The translations under genes and the position numbers were made by a program. Below, piece by piece: positions 1-6,367 of a stretch of 19,726 bases of DNA. The DNA is taken from positions 1 through 19,726 of the forward strand of contig QFQW01000068.1 in assembly GCA_003248755.1 (NCBI GenBank). Reading direction: 5' to 3'. The notes below the pieces were generated by a model. It was given only the letters and a program-made list of their open reading frames with translations. It made no database searches and was not told the DNA's origin. Source of the DNA: Chryseobacterium sp. (lineage in GTDB: Bacteria; Bacteroidota; Bacteroidia; Flavobacteriales; Weeksellaceae). The stretch's first letter is position 1; each line of letters opens with the position of its first letter.

Positions 1-146
1 CCGTAAAAGGTGCTCCAAAACCTGTAAAAGCAGGAACGAAAGTTAAAAACATCAGATTAAGACCAGACAGCGACCATAATATCGATTGTAAAATTGACGG
101 TTTCGGTTCTATGGCTTTGAAGTCTGAGTTTGTAAAGAAAGCTTAA
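1..146 (+). CDS. yjdM: PhnA/YjdM-family protein, C-terminal part only
   Basis: This is the 3' end of a gene that begins before the window. The reading frame starts at base 3 and ends at the TAA at 144-146. The 47 visible residues contain GTKVKNIRL, DHNIDCKIDGFG and LKSEFVKK, which closely match my recollection of the C-terminal domain of E. coli YjdM (formerly PhnA), a small zinc-ribbon protein. The family was named after phosphonate use, but that link is not well supported and the real function is unsettled. The N-terminal zinc ribbon lies outside the window. A strong hairpin terminator follows 24 bases after the stop. Confidence 0.85.
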   Translation, partial: VKGAPKPVKAGTKVKNIRLRPDSDHNIDCKIDGFGSMALKSEFVKKA

Positions 147-170
147 TATTCATCAAAGATTCCAAAATAT

Positions 171-205
171 AAAAGTCGCAAAGATTGATTCTTTGCGACT
201 TTTGA
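171..205 (+). terminator. Intrinsic terminator after the PhnA-like gene
   Basis: A perfect 14-bp inverted repeat (171-184 with 190-203) encloses a 5-base loop, and the right arm ends in TTTT. The stem core is AGTCGCAAAG. It closes the PhnA-like gene. Confidence 0.85.
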
Positions 206-434
206 ATTTATTTTATATTCAATATTTAAGACAAAAAAAGGAAAATTTTGGCAGGGTAAACTTTCAAAGACTTTGATTGCGGATGCTAATTTCAGTCCTT
301 AGGGGCAGAAAGAGAATTAACCAAAAAATTCCTATATACTTTCGTTTAGCAAAAATAGAAATTTTTCATAATTCAACAAACTGAAAATGTATAAGTTATC
401 AATATTTTATTAACAAATTGGAAAATAATGAGAT
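206..434. other. Non-coding gap between convergent genes, nothing recognised
   Basis: The stretch between the first terminator and the end of the ABC ATPase gene has no ORF with a plausible start, no tRNA-like fold and no clear terminator for the minus-strand gene. The only small symmetry is CAAAG-A-CTTTG near 265-275, which is too short to interpret. A somewhat more GC-rich patch at about 281-312 has no recognisable identity. Confidence 0.5.
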
Positions 435-1367
435 TTAAAATTCCAAAAAGACCTTTCCTGAAATAGAATTTGGAGTGTAAATCACAATCGATTTATCATT
501 AATATTAAGTCTGCTTCTGTAATGCGAACCAGAGAAAAGACTTTCTAAAACCATTGCTTCTACTCCATTTTCAGCAACTTTTATTTGATGTGGGAAGTAA
601 TGTTTTTTAGAAAGATTAAATTGAGCTTTTTCTTCGTCTGTAAAAATATTAACCTCACCTAAAAGCTTCGCCACATAATCGTTATAAGGATTTTCGTAAG
701 TTTCTTTCGGGGAATCATTTTGAATCAATCTTCCTTGTTGTAGAATCACAATTTTATCTGCCCAAGGCAGGACTTCTTCCAGATTATGCGTTGAAATCAA
801 AAGGCTCATATTGTTTTGTCTCACATAGTTGAAAAGCTTGTCTCTCAACTCAAATTTTCTGGAAAAATCAAGATTACTGAAAGGTTCGTCCAATAAAAGC
901 ATTTTTGGTAGAACAGCCAAAGCTCTCGCAATCGCCACACGTTGTTGTTGTCCACCGCTTAGGTTCTTAGGAATCACTTTAGCATACTCTGTCAATCCGA
1001 CAACATCTAATAATTCTTCAACTTTCTCTTTTTTGGTTGAGAGATTAATATTAGAAATAAATTTTCCAACATTGTCGTAAACCGTTCCATAAGGCATCAA
1101 ATCGTAATTTTGGGCTACAAATTTCATCTGTGCTTCGCCCGGGACAAGATTTCCTTTTAGTCCAAATAATTTTTGGCCTTCAAAGATAATCTCTCCACTT
1201 TGCCAATCCATCAAACCATAGATAAGACTCAATAATGTTGATTTTCCGCAACCACTTTCGCCTGCCAAAGCAATGATTTGGCCTTCATCCAAATTAAGAT
1301 TAAGATTTTGGAACAATGGTTTATCGGCCTGATAATTGAAATACAGATTCTTAACTTCTAGCAACAT
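435..1367 (-). CDS. ABC transporter ATP-binding protein (FbpC/PotA-like importer type)
   Basis: This is a 310-residue ATPase subunit of an ABC transporter. The nucleotide-binding domain (about 2-235) has every catalytic motif: Walker A GESGCGKST at 36-44, Q-loop Gln at 86, signature LSGGQ at 136-140, Walker B LLLDE at 157-161 and the switch His at 194. The remaining 75 residues form a C-terminal extension of the sort seen in importer ATPases of the iron, polyamine or sulfate group, where it is often a TOBE-like regulatory domain. No permease or binding-protein gene is adjacent, so the substrate cannot be inferred. The gene is divergent from the YceI-like lipoprotein gene across a 132-base region with palindromic promoter-like sequence. 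Start at ATG 1367; no Shine-Dalgarno sequence is evident, as is usual in this phylum. Confidence 0.88.
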   Translation of the reverse strand: MLLEVKNLYFNYQADKPLFQNLNLNLDEGQIIALAGESGCGKSTLLSLIYGLMDWQSGEIIFEGQKLFGLKGNLVPGEAQMKFVAQNYDLMPYGTVYDNVGKFISNINLSTKKEKVEELLDVVGLTEYAKVIPKNLSGGQQQRVAIARALAVLPKMLLLDEPFSNLDFSRKFELRDKLFNYVRQNNMSLLISTHNLEEVLPWADKIVILQQGRLIQNDSPKETYENPYNDYVAKLLGEVNIFTDEEKAQFNLSKKHYFPHQIKVAENGVEAMVLESLFSGSHYRSRLNINDKSIVIYTPNSISGKVFLEF

Positions 1368-1391
1368 TTTTAAAAATAAGATTTTAAACTC

Positions 1392-1419
1392 GTAATAATT
1401 TTATTACTTTAGCAAAGTA
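1392..1419. promoter_or_regulatory. Palindromic divergent promoter region (ABC ATPase / YceI-like)
   Basis: Two inverted repeats abut here: GTAATAA (1392-1398) with TTATTAC (1401-1407), 2-base spacer, and TACTTT (1405-1410) with AAAGTA (1414-1419), 3-base spacer. TACTTTAG on the plus strand and TACTTTGC on the minus strand are one-off versions of the Bacteroidota -7 box TAnnTTTG, so both divergent promoters may sit in the same symmetric sequence. Binding by a regulator is inferred. Confidence 0.4.
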
Positions 1420-1499
1420 CGGAAAAGTAACTAATAATTTAAAATATTTGAAATGAAATTGCAATGTGATTCCATTTCTATTCTGAAAAATCTCTTGAT

Positions 1500-2159
1500 A
1501 TGAAAAAAGCAACTTTGATAGCCACAATATTGATAATTTCTGCTTCGGTTTTGGTAATATCGTGTGGAAAAGATAAACCTGTAACCAGCGAAAGCAATGA
1601 AGTTTTGACAACAACAGACGGAAAAATCTACGCTGTGGATACACTAAATAGTAAAGCAGAATGGAAAGGTTTCAAGGTTGTAAAGTCTGATAATACAAGT
1701 CATATCGGAACTTTGAAGTTTGAAAGCGGAGAAGTAACCGTGAAGGATGACAAGTTGGAAAGTGGACAATTTGTGATTGACATGACTTCTATCAAGAACG
1801 ATGACTTAACCGATTCCGAAAGCAACGGAAAACTGATTGGACATTTGAAAAGTGCAGATTTCTTTGATACAGAAAAATTCCCAACTGCTTCTTTTGAAAT
1901 TACCAAAGTATCAGAAGCGCCTGCAGGTGGAGATTACAACACAATTCTTGAAGGGAATCTAACTTTGAAAGGAATTACAAAACCTGCAACTTTCAACGCC
2001 AATGTAAAATTGAAAGACGGCGAACTGAGCATCGCAACAGAACCAAAAGATATCAACAGAGATGAGTTTGGAATAGTTTTTCAAATGCCTGCTGCGGAAG
2101 GTTTGATTAAAAATGAAATCAATGTTCAGATGAAAGTTAAAGCAATTGAAAAAAAATAA
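1500..2159 (+). CDS. YceI-family lipoprotein
   Basis: A 219-residue secreted lipoprotein. Residues 1-21 form a lipoprotein signal peptide (MKK followed by a hydrophobic run) ending in the lipobox VIS with Cys22 as the lipidated residue. Residues about 43-217 form a YceI-like domain, an extended lipocalin-like beta-barrel that in characterised members (for example TT1927b of Thermus) binds polyisoprenoids. Recognisable family features are the WKGFKV strand near the start, SADFFDTEKFPTASFEI in the middle, and NLTLKGITKP further on. The exact ligand here is unknown. The start ATG at 1500 is fixed by the signal peptide. The leader of roughly 80 bases before it is AT-rich. The gene is monocistronic, with a terminator 30 bases downstream. 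Confidence 0.9.
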   Translation: MKKATLIATILIISASVLVISCGKDKPVTSESNEVLTTTDGKIYAVDTLNSKAEWKGFKVVKSDNTSHIGTLKFESGEVTVKDDKLESGQFVIDMTSIKNDDLTDSESNGKLIGHLKSADFFDTEKFPTASFEITKVSEAPAGGDYNTILEGNLTLKGITKPATFNANVKLKDGELSIATEPKDINRDEFGIVFQMPAAEGLIKNEINVQMKVKAIEKK

Positions 2160-2188
2160 ATAGTAAAATTCAATTTATCATAAAAATT

Positions 2189-2218
2189 AATCCGCTTATT
2201 AGAAAGGCGGATTTTTTT
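2189..2218 (+). terminator. Terminator after the YceI-like gene
   Basis: AATCCGC (2189-2195) pairs with GCGGATT (2207-2213) around an 11-base loop and runs into a T tract (2212-2218). The last T residues are also part of the -33 element of the next promoter. Confidence 0.75.
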
Positions 2219-2250
2219 GTGGAATTTTTATTTTAAAAATTGTACTTTTG
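2217..2250 (+). promoter_or_regulatory. Predicted pheS promoter (TTG-N23-TACTTTTG)
   Basis: The -7 box TACTTTTG (2243-2250) matches the Bacteroidota consensus TAnnTTTG exactly, and a TTG at 2217-2219 lies 23 bases upstream. The predicted transcript would start a little upstream of the ATG at 2275, giving a short leader. Confidence 0.6.
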
Positions 2251-2274
2251 CAGTCTATTTTTTTAAACAAAATA

Positions 2275-3285
2275 ATGCTAGAGAAAATTGATGACCTACT
2301 GATAGAAGTACAAAATTTCCAGTCTTCTGCAAAAGATGAGATAGAAAAATTCCGACTCAAATTCAATGGAAAAAAAGGAATCATGAATGATTTCTATGAT
2401 GCGTTGAAGCAAATCCCGAACGAGCAGAAAAAAGATTTTGGACAGAAAATCAACATTTTAAGAAATGCTGTAAATGACAAACTGGAAGAAATAAAAACTT
2501 CTTCAGAAAGCAAGATCATCCTTGAAAAAGAAGACCTTACTAGACCAGCTTTTCCTTTGGAATTAGGTTCTCGCCATCCCATTAATCTTGTTAAAAATAA
2601 AATCATTGATATCTTCAAATCCATTGGTTTTGCTGTTGCTGACGGACCGGAAATTGAAGACGATTGGCATAACTTCACTGCATTGAACTTACCAGAATAT
2701 CACCCGGCAAGAGATATGCAGGATACGTTTTTCATTGAGCAAAATCCAGATGTTTTGTTGAGAACACATACTTCTTCTGTCCAAATCAGACACATGGAAA
2801 ACAACGAACCGCCAATGAGAATTTTGTCTCCGGGACGTGTTTTCCGTAATGAAGCTGTTTCTTCCCGTTCACACTGTATTTTCCATCAGATTGAAGGTCT
2901 TTACATTGATGAGAATGTAAGCTTTGCAGATTTGAAACAAACAATTCAGTTTTTCACAACTGAGCTTTTTGGAAAATCGAAAATCAGAATGAGACCTTCT
3001 TATTTCCCATTCACAGAGCCAAGTGCTGAAGTTGATGTTTATTGGGGCCTTAATTCTGAAACAGATTACAGGATTACAAAAGGAACAGGCTGGCTGGAAA
3101 TAATGGGCTGCGGAATGGTTGACCCCGCTGTTCTTAAAAATGTGAATATCGACTCTGATAAATTCTCAGGATATGCTTTTGGAATGGGAATCGAAAGAAT
3201 TGTAATGCTTCTTTATCAAATGAGTGACATCAGAATGTTTTTTGAAAATGACATTAGAATGTTGGAGCAATTCAAAACGTTATAA
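2275..3285 (+). CDS. pheS: Phenylalanyl-tRNA synthetase alpha subunit
   Basis: PheS is the catalytic subunit of the cytoplasmic (alpha-beta)2 enzyme that charges tRNA-Phe with phenylalanine. The 336 residues match the usual length. In order they hold the N-terminal coiled-coil arm (about 1-85), then the class II core: RTHTSSVQIR at 163-172, motif 2 around FRNEAVSSRSH (190-200), FTEPSAEVD at 246-254 and motif 3 GYAFGMGIERI at 299-309. Ala301 in motif 3 is the position that sets amino-acid pocket size in other PheS proteins and is wild type. I chose ATG 2275 because the MLEKIDDLL start matches the family. An in-frame TTG at 2248 lies inside the predicted -7 promoter box and cannot be a start. 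pheT is not in the window. Confidence 0.96.
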   Translation: MLEKIDDLLIEVQNFQSSAKDEIEKFRLKFNGKKGIMNDFYDALKQIPNEQKKDFGQKINILRNAVNDKLEEIKTSSESKIILEKEDLTRPAFPLELGSRHPINLVKNKIIDIFKSIGFAVADGPEIEDDWHNFTALNLPEYHPARDMQDTFFIEQNPDVLLRTHTSSVQIRHMENNEPPMRILSPGRVFRNEAVSSRSHCIFHQIEGLYIDENVSFADLKQTIQFFTTELFGKSKIRMRPSYFPFTEPSAEVDVYWGLNSETDYRITKGTGWLEIMGCGMVDPAVLKNVNIDSDKFSGYAFGMGIERIVMLLYQMSDIRMFFENDIRMLEQFKTL

Positions 3286-3307
3286 GTAATTTTAATACTA
3301 CAATTAC

Positions 3308-3345
3308 AAACAGACGATTTTTAAACTAAAAATCGTCTGTTTTAT
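3308..3345 (+). terminator. Terminator after pheS
   Basis: A perfect 16-bp inverted repeat (3308-3323 with 3327-3342) with a 3-base loop lies 22 bases after the pheS stop. The core is CAGACGATTTTT. The right arm ends in TTT but the trailing U tract is short. Confidence 0.8.
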
Positions 3346-3514
3346 TTGAAAAAATATATAAAATAAGATTTTTTATTGGCACTATAAATATTTTGAACAT
3401 AAATCCTTCTTAATATATGAATACGTATTTTAATTTTAAATATTAAAAATTTGCAGGATTTTTTTCATTAGATTTATATAAACAATGTTTATTAAACCCT
3501 TATTTTAATAGTTT
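3346..3514. other. AT-rich non-coding upstream region, nothing recognised
   Basis: The first part of the 350-base gap between pheS and the histidine kinase is almost pure A and T. It has no supportable ORF, RNA gene or terminator beyond the pheS hairpin. It leads into the inverted repeat and promoter listed next. Confidence 0.5.
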
Positions 3515-3571
3515 ATTATTACATATAACATTTTTCATAATATTATATATATGTAATAATTCATACTTTTG
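3515..3571 (+). promoter_or_regulatory. Histidine-kinase promoter with 13-bp upstream inverted repeat
   Basis: An exact -7 box TACTTTTG lies at 3564-3571. Directly upstream is a perfect 13-bp inverted repeat, ATTATTACATATA (3515-3527) and TATATGTAATAAT (3548-3560), with a 20-base spacer that covers the expected -33 zone. No convincing TTG -33 element is present, which is compatible with activator dependence. The leader to ATG 3639 would be about 60 bases. Confidence 0.5.
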
Positions 3572-3638
3572 CAAATTATGATTATCAGTTATTAAAAAAA
3601 ATTGATTGTAAATAAAAAACTTAATAACAAAAACATAG

Positions 3639-5369
3639 ATGAAAATAAAAGAGAATCCCTCTGCTCCATTGAGTTTCAGATTAAGAAAACCTATCCACTA
3701 TTTTCTAATTTTTTGTATTCTTCTAATACAAGTTATCATTGCTGCATTTTTTTATAATGAATTTATCAGTAAGAAAAAACTCAGCTTTTTTGAACAGCAA
3801 TTAAAAGAAGTTCATTCTTTAGAAAACCTCACAGACAGTTCCAGAAAAGAGCTTTTGAATGCCCAGGATTATTTTCAGAAATATCTGATAAGTGAAGACA
3901 AATCCTATTTGGAATTATACTTTGAATCCGTGAATAAGCTCACAAGAAATTTTGACAGTATCAATAAATTTAAGAACCCTAGACTAAATAATATTTTAAA
4001 ACCTTTAAAAAGTGATTCATCAGAATTCAGAAAACTGAAGTCGTTAACAGATTCTACTTATCAGTTTTCTACCAAATCTACTTTTAAAGCTAAAGATGAC
4101 TTACCAAAATTAAGAGAATACGAGTTTAACAATTACAATTACAACAAATTTGATATACAGACCCAAACAACTTCTGATAGTATCAAAAAGAAAGGATTAT
4201 TTGGAAGACTTGGTGACGCCATCTCCGGAAAAGTGGATGTACAGAAAGAAAGCACTGTAATTACTGTAAAAAATGGAGGGTTAACTAATGCCGAGAGAAT
4301 AAAAAAGGACATGGACAGTATTGTCAAAAAGATTAATAATCATTATTCCAAAGAAGTCCAGAAAATTCAAATCAATATTGTAAAAAATCAAAATAATTCG
4401 GGAAAATTTTTCAAGACGTTTAACAACTTACTGATTTACAGCAATGACTTGATGAATCTTTATGATACTGCCATCAAAGATACCAAAGCTGATCTGGAGA
4501 AAGAATATGAAAAACAAAACTCTGTTAATAATACAATCAGAACTTACTTGATTTTTGGAGCAATGATTCTGATGTTTATTGTTTCCATATTAATTATGTA
4601 TTTCACAAGAATTGCATTTATTTATGAAAAAAGATTGAACTCGGCGAACAAACAAATCAAAGAAAACTTAAATTTCAAAAATAGAATTCTGGGAATGTTG
4701 AGCCACGAGCTGCGATCACCACTTAAAATAATTGGTATTTTCATTAATAAGATTAACAAGAAAACGAGTGATGACAGTATCAAGGAATATCTAAAATCTA
4801 TTAGCTTCACCAATAATACTCTGTTAATGCAAGCCAATCAGATCCTGGAATACACTAAAAATCAACACGTCGAAAACAAACTGATTCCTGTAAAATTTAA
4901 TCTTAAAAATGAAATCAAATCAATTTTAGCATCAATTGAACCTTACATCGAAACCAGAAACAACACATTTGTCGTTAATGAAAATATTAATCCTGACTTA
5001 GAAATCTATTCTGATAATACGAAGATCAACCAGATTTTCATGAACATTCTTGGAAATGCCAATAAGTTTACAGAAAACGGAGAAATCAGCGTGGATACTT
5101 CCACGAAACTAATTGATGAAAAAACAGTTTCTCTTACAACAATTATCAAAGATACAGGAGCGGGAATCTCGGAATCCGACCTTGAAAAGATATTTGAACC
5201 TTATTATCAAGGAGTGTTATCAGAAGACGTTGAGAATCTGGGCGCAGGATTAGGATTGAGTTTGTGTAAAGAAATTGTGGAGCTTTACTCAGGTAACATT
5301 TCTGTATCCAGCGAAAAAGGCAGAGGAACCACAGTCACTTTTTCTATTAATTTAGCAATTGATAAATGA
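3639..5369 (+). CDS. Membrane sensor histidine kinase
   Basis: A 576-residue sensor kinase. TM1 is at about 21-39 and TM2 at about 303-322. The roughly 260 residues between them should be periplasmic; they look helical and match no sensor family I can name. The cytoplasmic part has a short linker, a HisKA domain with the phospho-acceptor His356 in LSHELRSP, and a HATPase domain with N-box NILGNANKF (469-477), G1 box DTGAGI (505-510) and G2 box GAGLGLSL (535-542). There is no receiver domain. The kinase stop overlaps the next gene's ATG by four bases, so the two are translationally coupled and the NarL-type regulator is its likely partner. The segment KKKGLFGRLGDAISGK (183-198) is an unusual basic, glycine-rich insert inside the sensor region. 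Signal unknown. Confidence 0.92.
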   Translation: MKIKENPSAPLSFRLRKPIHYFLIFCILLIQVIIAAFFYNEFISKKKLSFFEQQLKEVHSLENLTDSSRKELLNAQDYFQKYLISEDKSYLELYFESVNKLTRNFDSINKFKNPRLNNILKPLKSDSSEFRKLKSLTDSTYQFSTKSTFKAKDDLPKLREYEFNNYNYNKFDIQTQTTSDSIKKKGLFGRLGDAISGKVDVQKESTVITVKNGGLTNAERIKKDMDSIVKKINNHYSKEVQKIQINIVKNQNNSGKFFKTFNNLLIYSNDLMNLYDTAIKDTKADLEKEYEKQNSVNNTIRTYLIFGAMILMFIVSILIMYFTRIAFIYEKRLNSANKQIKENLNFKNRILGMLSHELRSPLKIIGIFINKINKKTSDDSIKEYLKSISFTNNTLLMQANQILEYTKNQHVENKLIPVKFNLKNEIKSILASIEPYIETRNNTFVVNENINPDLEIYSDNTKINQIFMNILGNANKFTENGEISVDTSTKLIDEKTVSLTTIIKDTGAGISESDLEKIFEPYYQGVLSEDVENLGAGLGLSLCKEIVELYSGNISVSSEKGRGTTVTFSINLAIDK

Positions 5370-6013
5370 GTTCACTAGATTTCAAAAAAAGTTATTTTTT
5401 ACTTGCGGATGATCATAGCCTGATAAGACAAGGCATCGAATTTCTTTTAGAAGAACTGGGATTAGATTTTGAGGCATTTCATGCTTCCAATCTTCAGCAG
5501 ATTATTTCAATTTTGAAAGAAAATCCAATAGACATTGCTGTTATTGATGCTCATTTTCCCGACGGAAACAGTTTGACAATCATACAACAAATAAAAGAAT
5601 TACAACCAGATATCAGAATATTAATTTTTACAGGAATCGAAGAAAGCACACAATCCTTAAAGTTTTTAAACGCTGGTGCTAATGGATTCCTGAGCAAGTT
5701 GAGCGAAGAAGAAGAAATAAAACAAGCCATTTGGGGAATATTGCGCTACGGGCAACACATCTCTCCTGTCACGCAGGCTTTACTAATGAATTCTATCCAA
5801 AATCCTAACCTAATCAATCCTCTAAAAATTTTGACCGAAAGAGAATTGGAAATTGCAGAAATGTATGCCAAAGGTTTAGGAAATTTGGAAATTTCTAACC
5901 GCCTTGACATCAAACAAAACACGGTGAGCACCATCAAAAAAAGAATTTTTGAGAAGCTAAAAATAGAAAATATAGTAGAACTCGCAGAATTAATTAAAAA
6001 TAATAAGAATTAA
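5366..6013 (+). CDS. NarL/LuxR-family response regulator
   Basis: A 215-residue DNA-binding response regulator. The receiver domain (about 10-130) has the acidic pair Asp15-Asp16, phospho-acceptor Asp61 in VIDAHFPDG, Thr89 and Lys111, so it should be phosphorylatable. The C-terminal LuxR-type helix-turn-helix spans about 154-212, with LTERELEIAEMYAKG and the recognition region ISNRLDIKQNTVSTIKKRI. The start codon overlaps the kinase stop (ATGA), which sets a 1:1 pairing with the upstream kinase. A perfect 22-bp palindrome with a 2-base centre lies 39 bases after the stop. It is in front of the next gene and is a candidate binding site for this regulator. The targets are not known. Confidence 0.94.
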   Translation: MSSLDFKKSYFLLADDHSLIRQGIEFLLEELGLDFEAFHASNLQQIISILKENPIDIAVIDAHFPDGNSLTIIQQIKELQPDIRILIFTGIEESTQSLKFLNAGANGFLSKLSEEEEIKQAIWGILRYGQHISPVTQALLMNSIQNPNLINPLKILTERELEIAEMYAKGLGNLEISNRLDIKQNTVSTIKKRIFEKLKIENIVELAELIKNNKN

Positions 6014-6051
6014 TTTCTTTTTCATTAAAATTTATCAAACCCTACTTTCTT

Positions 6052-6073
6052 TTTGTAGATAAATATCTACAAA
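6052..6073. repeat. 22-bp palindrome, candidate operator
   Basis: TTTGTAGATA (6052-6061) and TATCTACAAA (6064-6073) form a perfect inverted repeat around a 2-base AA centre. No T tract follows on either strand, so a terminator role is unlikely. The 7-2-7 core spacing resembles the geometry of NarL-family sites, though the half-sites are not the classical NarL heptamers. Confidence 0.5.
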
Positions 6074-6101
6074 CTCATCGAAATACATCTAAAGGATTTT
6101 C

Positions 6102-6141
6102 TTGGATTCAATATTGTCATACTGATATTTTTGTATCAGTA
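6102..6141 (+). promoter_or_regulatory. Predicted promoter overlapped by an inverted repeat
   Basis: TTG (6102-6104), 21 bases, then TATTTTTG (6126-6133) fits the Bacteroidota promoter pattern. The -7 box lies inside an inverted repeat, TACTGATA (6120-6127) with TATCAGTA (6134-6141), so a bound protein would block it. It is the only exact TAnnTTTG box I found between the regulator gene and the next gene, and would give a leader of roughly 230 bases. Confidence 0.45.
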
Positions 6142-6226
6142 AAAAGTTAGTAATTATAATCATAAAAAATAATAGCAATATTAGAAAAAGATAATAATCA
6201 CAACTTTGATTCTAGAAACACACATA

Positions 6227-6268
6227 ATGAAATTAAGGTATCTATTACAGAGTCATCCGGCTCTGTAA
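6227..6268 (+). CDS. Possible 13-codon leader peptide
   Basis: An ATG at 6227 opens a 13-codon ORF (MKLRYLLQSHPAL, TAA at 6266-6268) lying almost wholly inside the hairpin at 6233-6279. Its stop codon coincides with the end of the inner stem. A ribosome on this ORF would melt the stem, the arrangement expected of an attenuator leader peptide. It may equally be chance, since no ribosome-binding site is visible. Confidence 0.25.
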   Translation: MKLRYLLQSHPAL

Positions 6269-6279
6269 AAGATCCTTAA
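6233..6279 (+). promoter_or_regulatory. Strong structured leader hairpin
   Basis: The outer stem TTAAGG (6233-6238) pairs with CCTTAA (6274-6279). After a bulged T39, ATCT (6240-6243) pairs with AGAT (6270-6273). After an A-A mismatch, TTACAGAG (6245-6252) pairs with CTCTGTAA (6261-6268) around the loop TCATCCGG. That is 18 base pairs in a 47-base element without a following U tract. TACCTTAA at 6301-6308 can alternatively pair with TTAAGGTA at 6233-6240, so two exclusive folds are possible. Confidence 0.5.
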
Positions 6280-6367
6280 AACGAGAAAAAAAATTCAATT
6301 TACCTTAACCTCAACCACCAAATCACAAATTTTCTTAAATTATTATTTATGAATCAAAAAAACACAG

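Noticed and set aside
6052..6073. Terminator of the kinase/regulator operon
   Set aside because: The stem leaves only a 2-base loop and is followed by CTCATCG rather than a T tract on the plus strand, so an operator is more likely. A factor-dependent end cannot be excluded.
6233..6279. tRNA or known riboswitch
   Set aside because: The fold is a single long hairpin with no cloverleaf, no CCA end and no conserved riboswitch core that I recognise.
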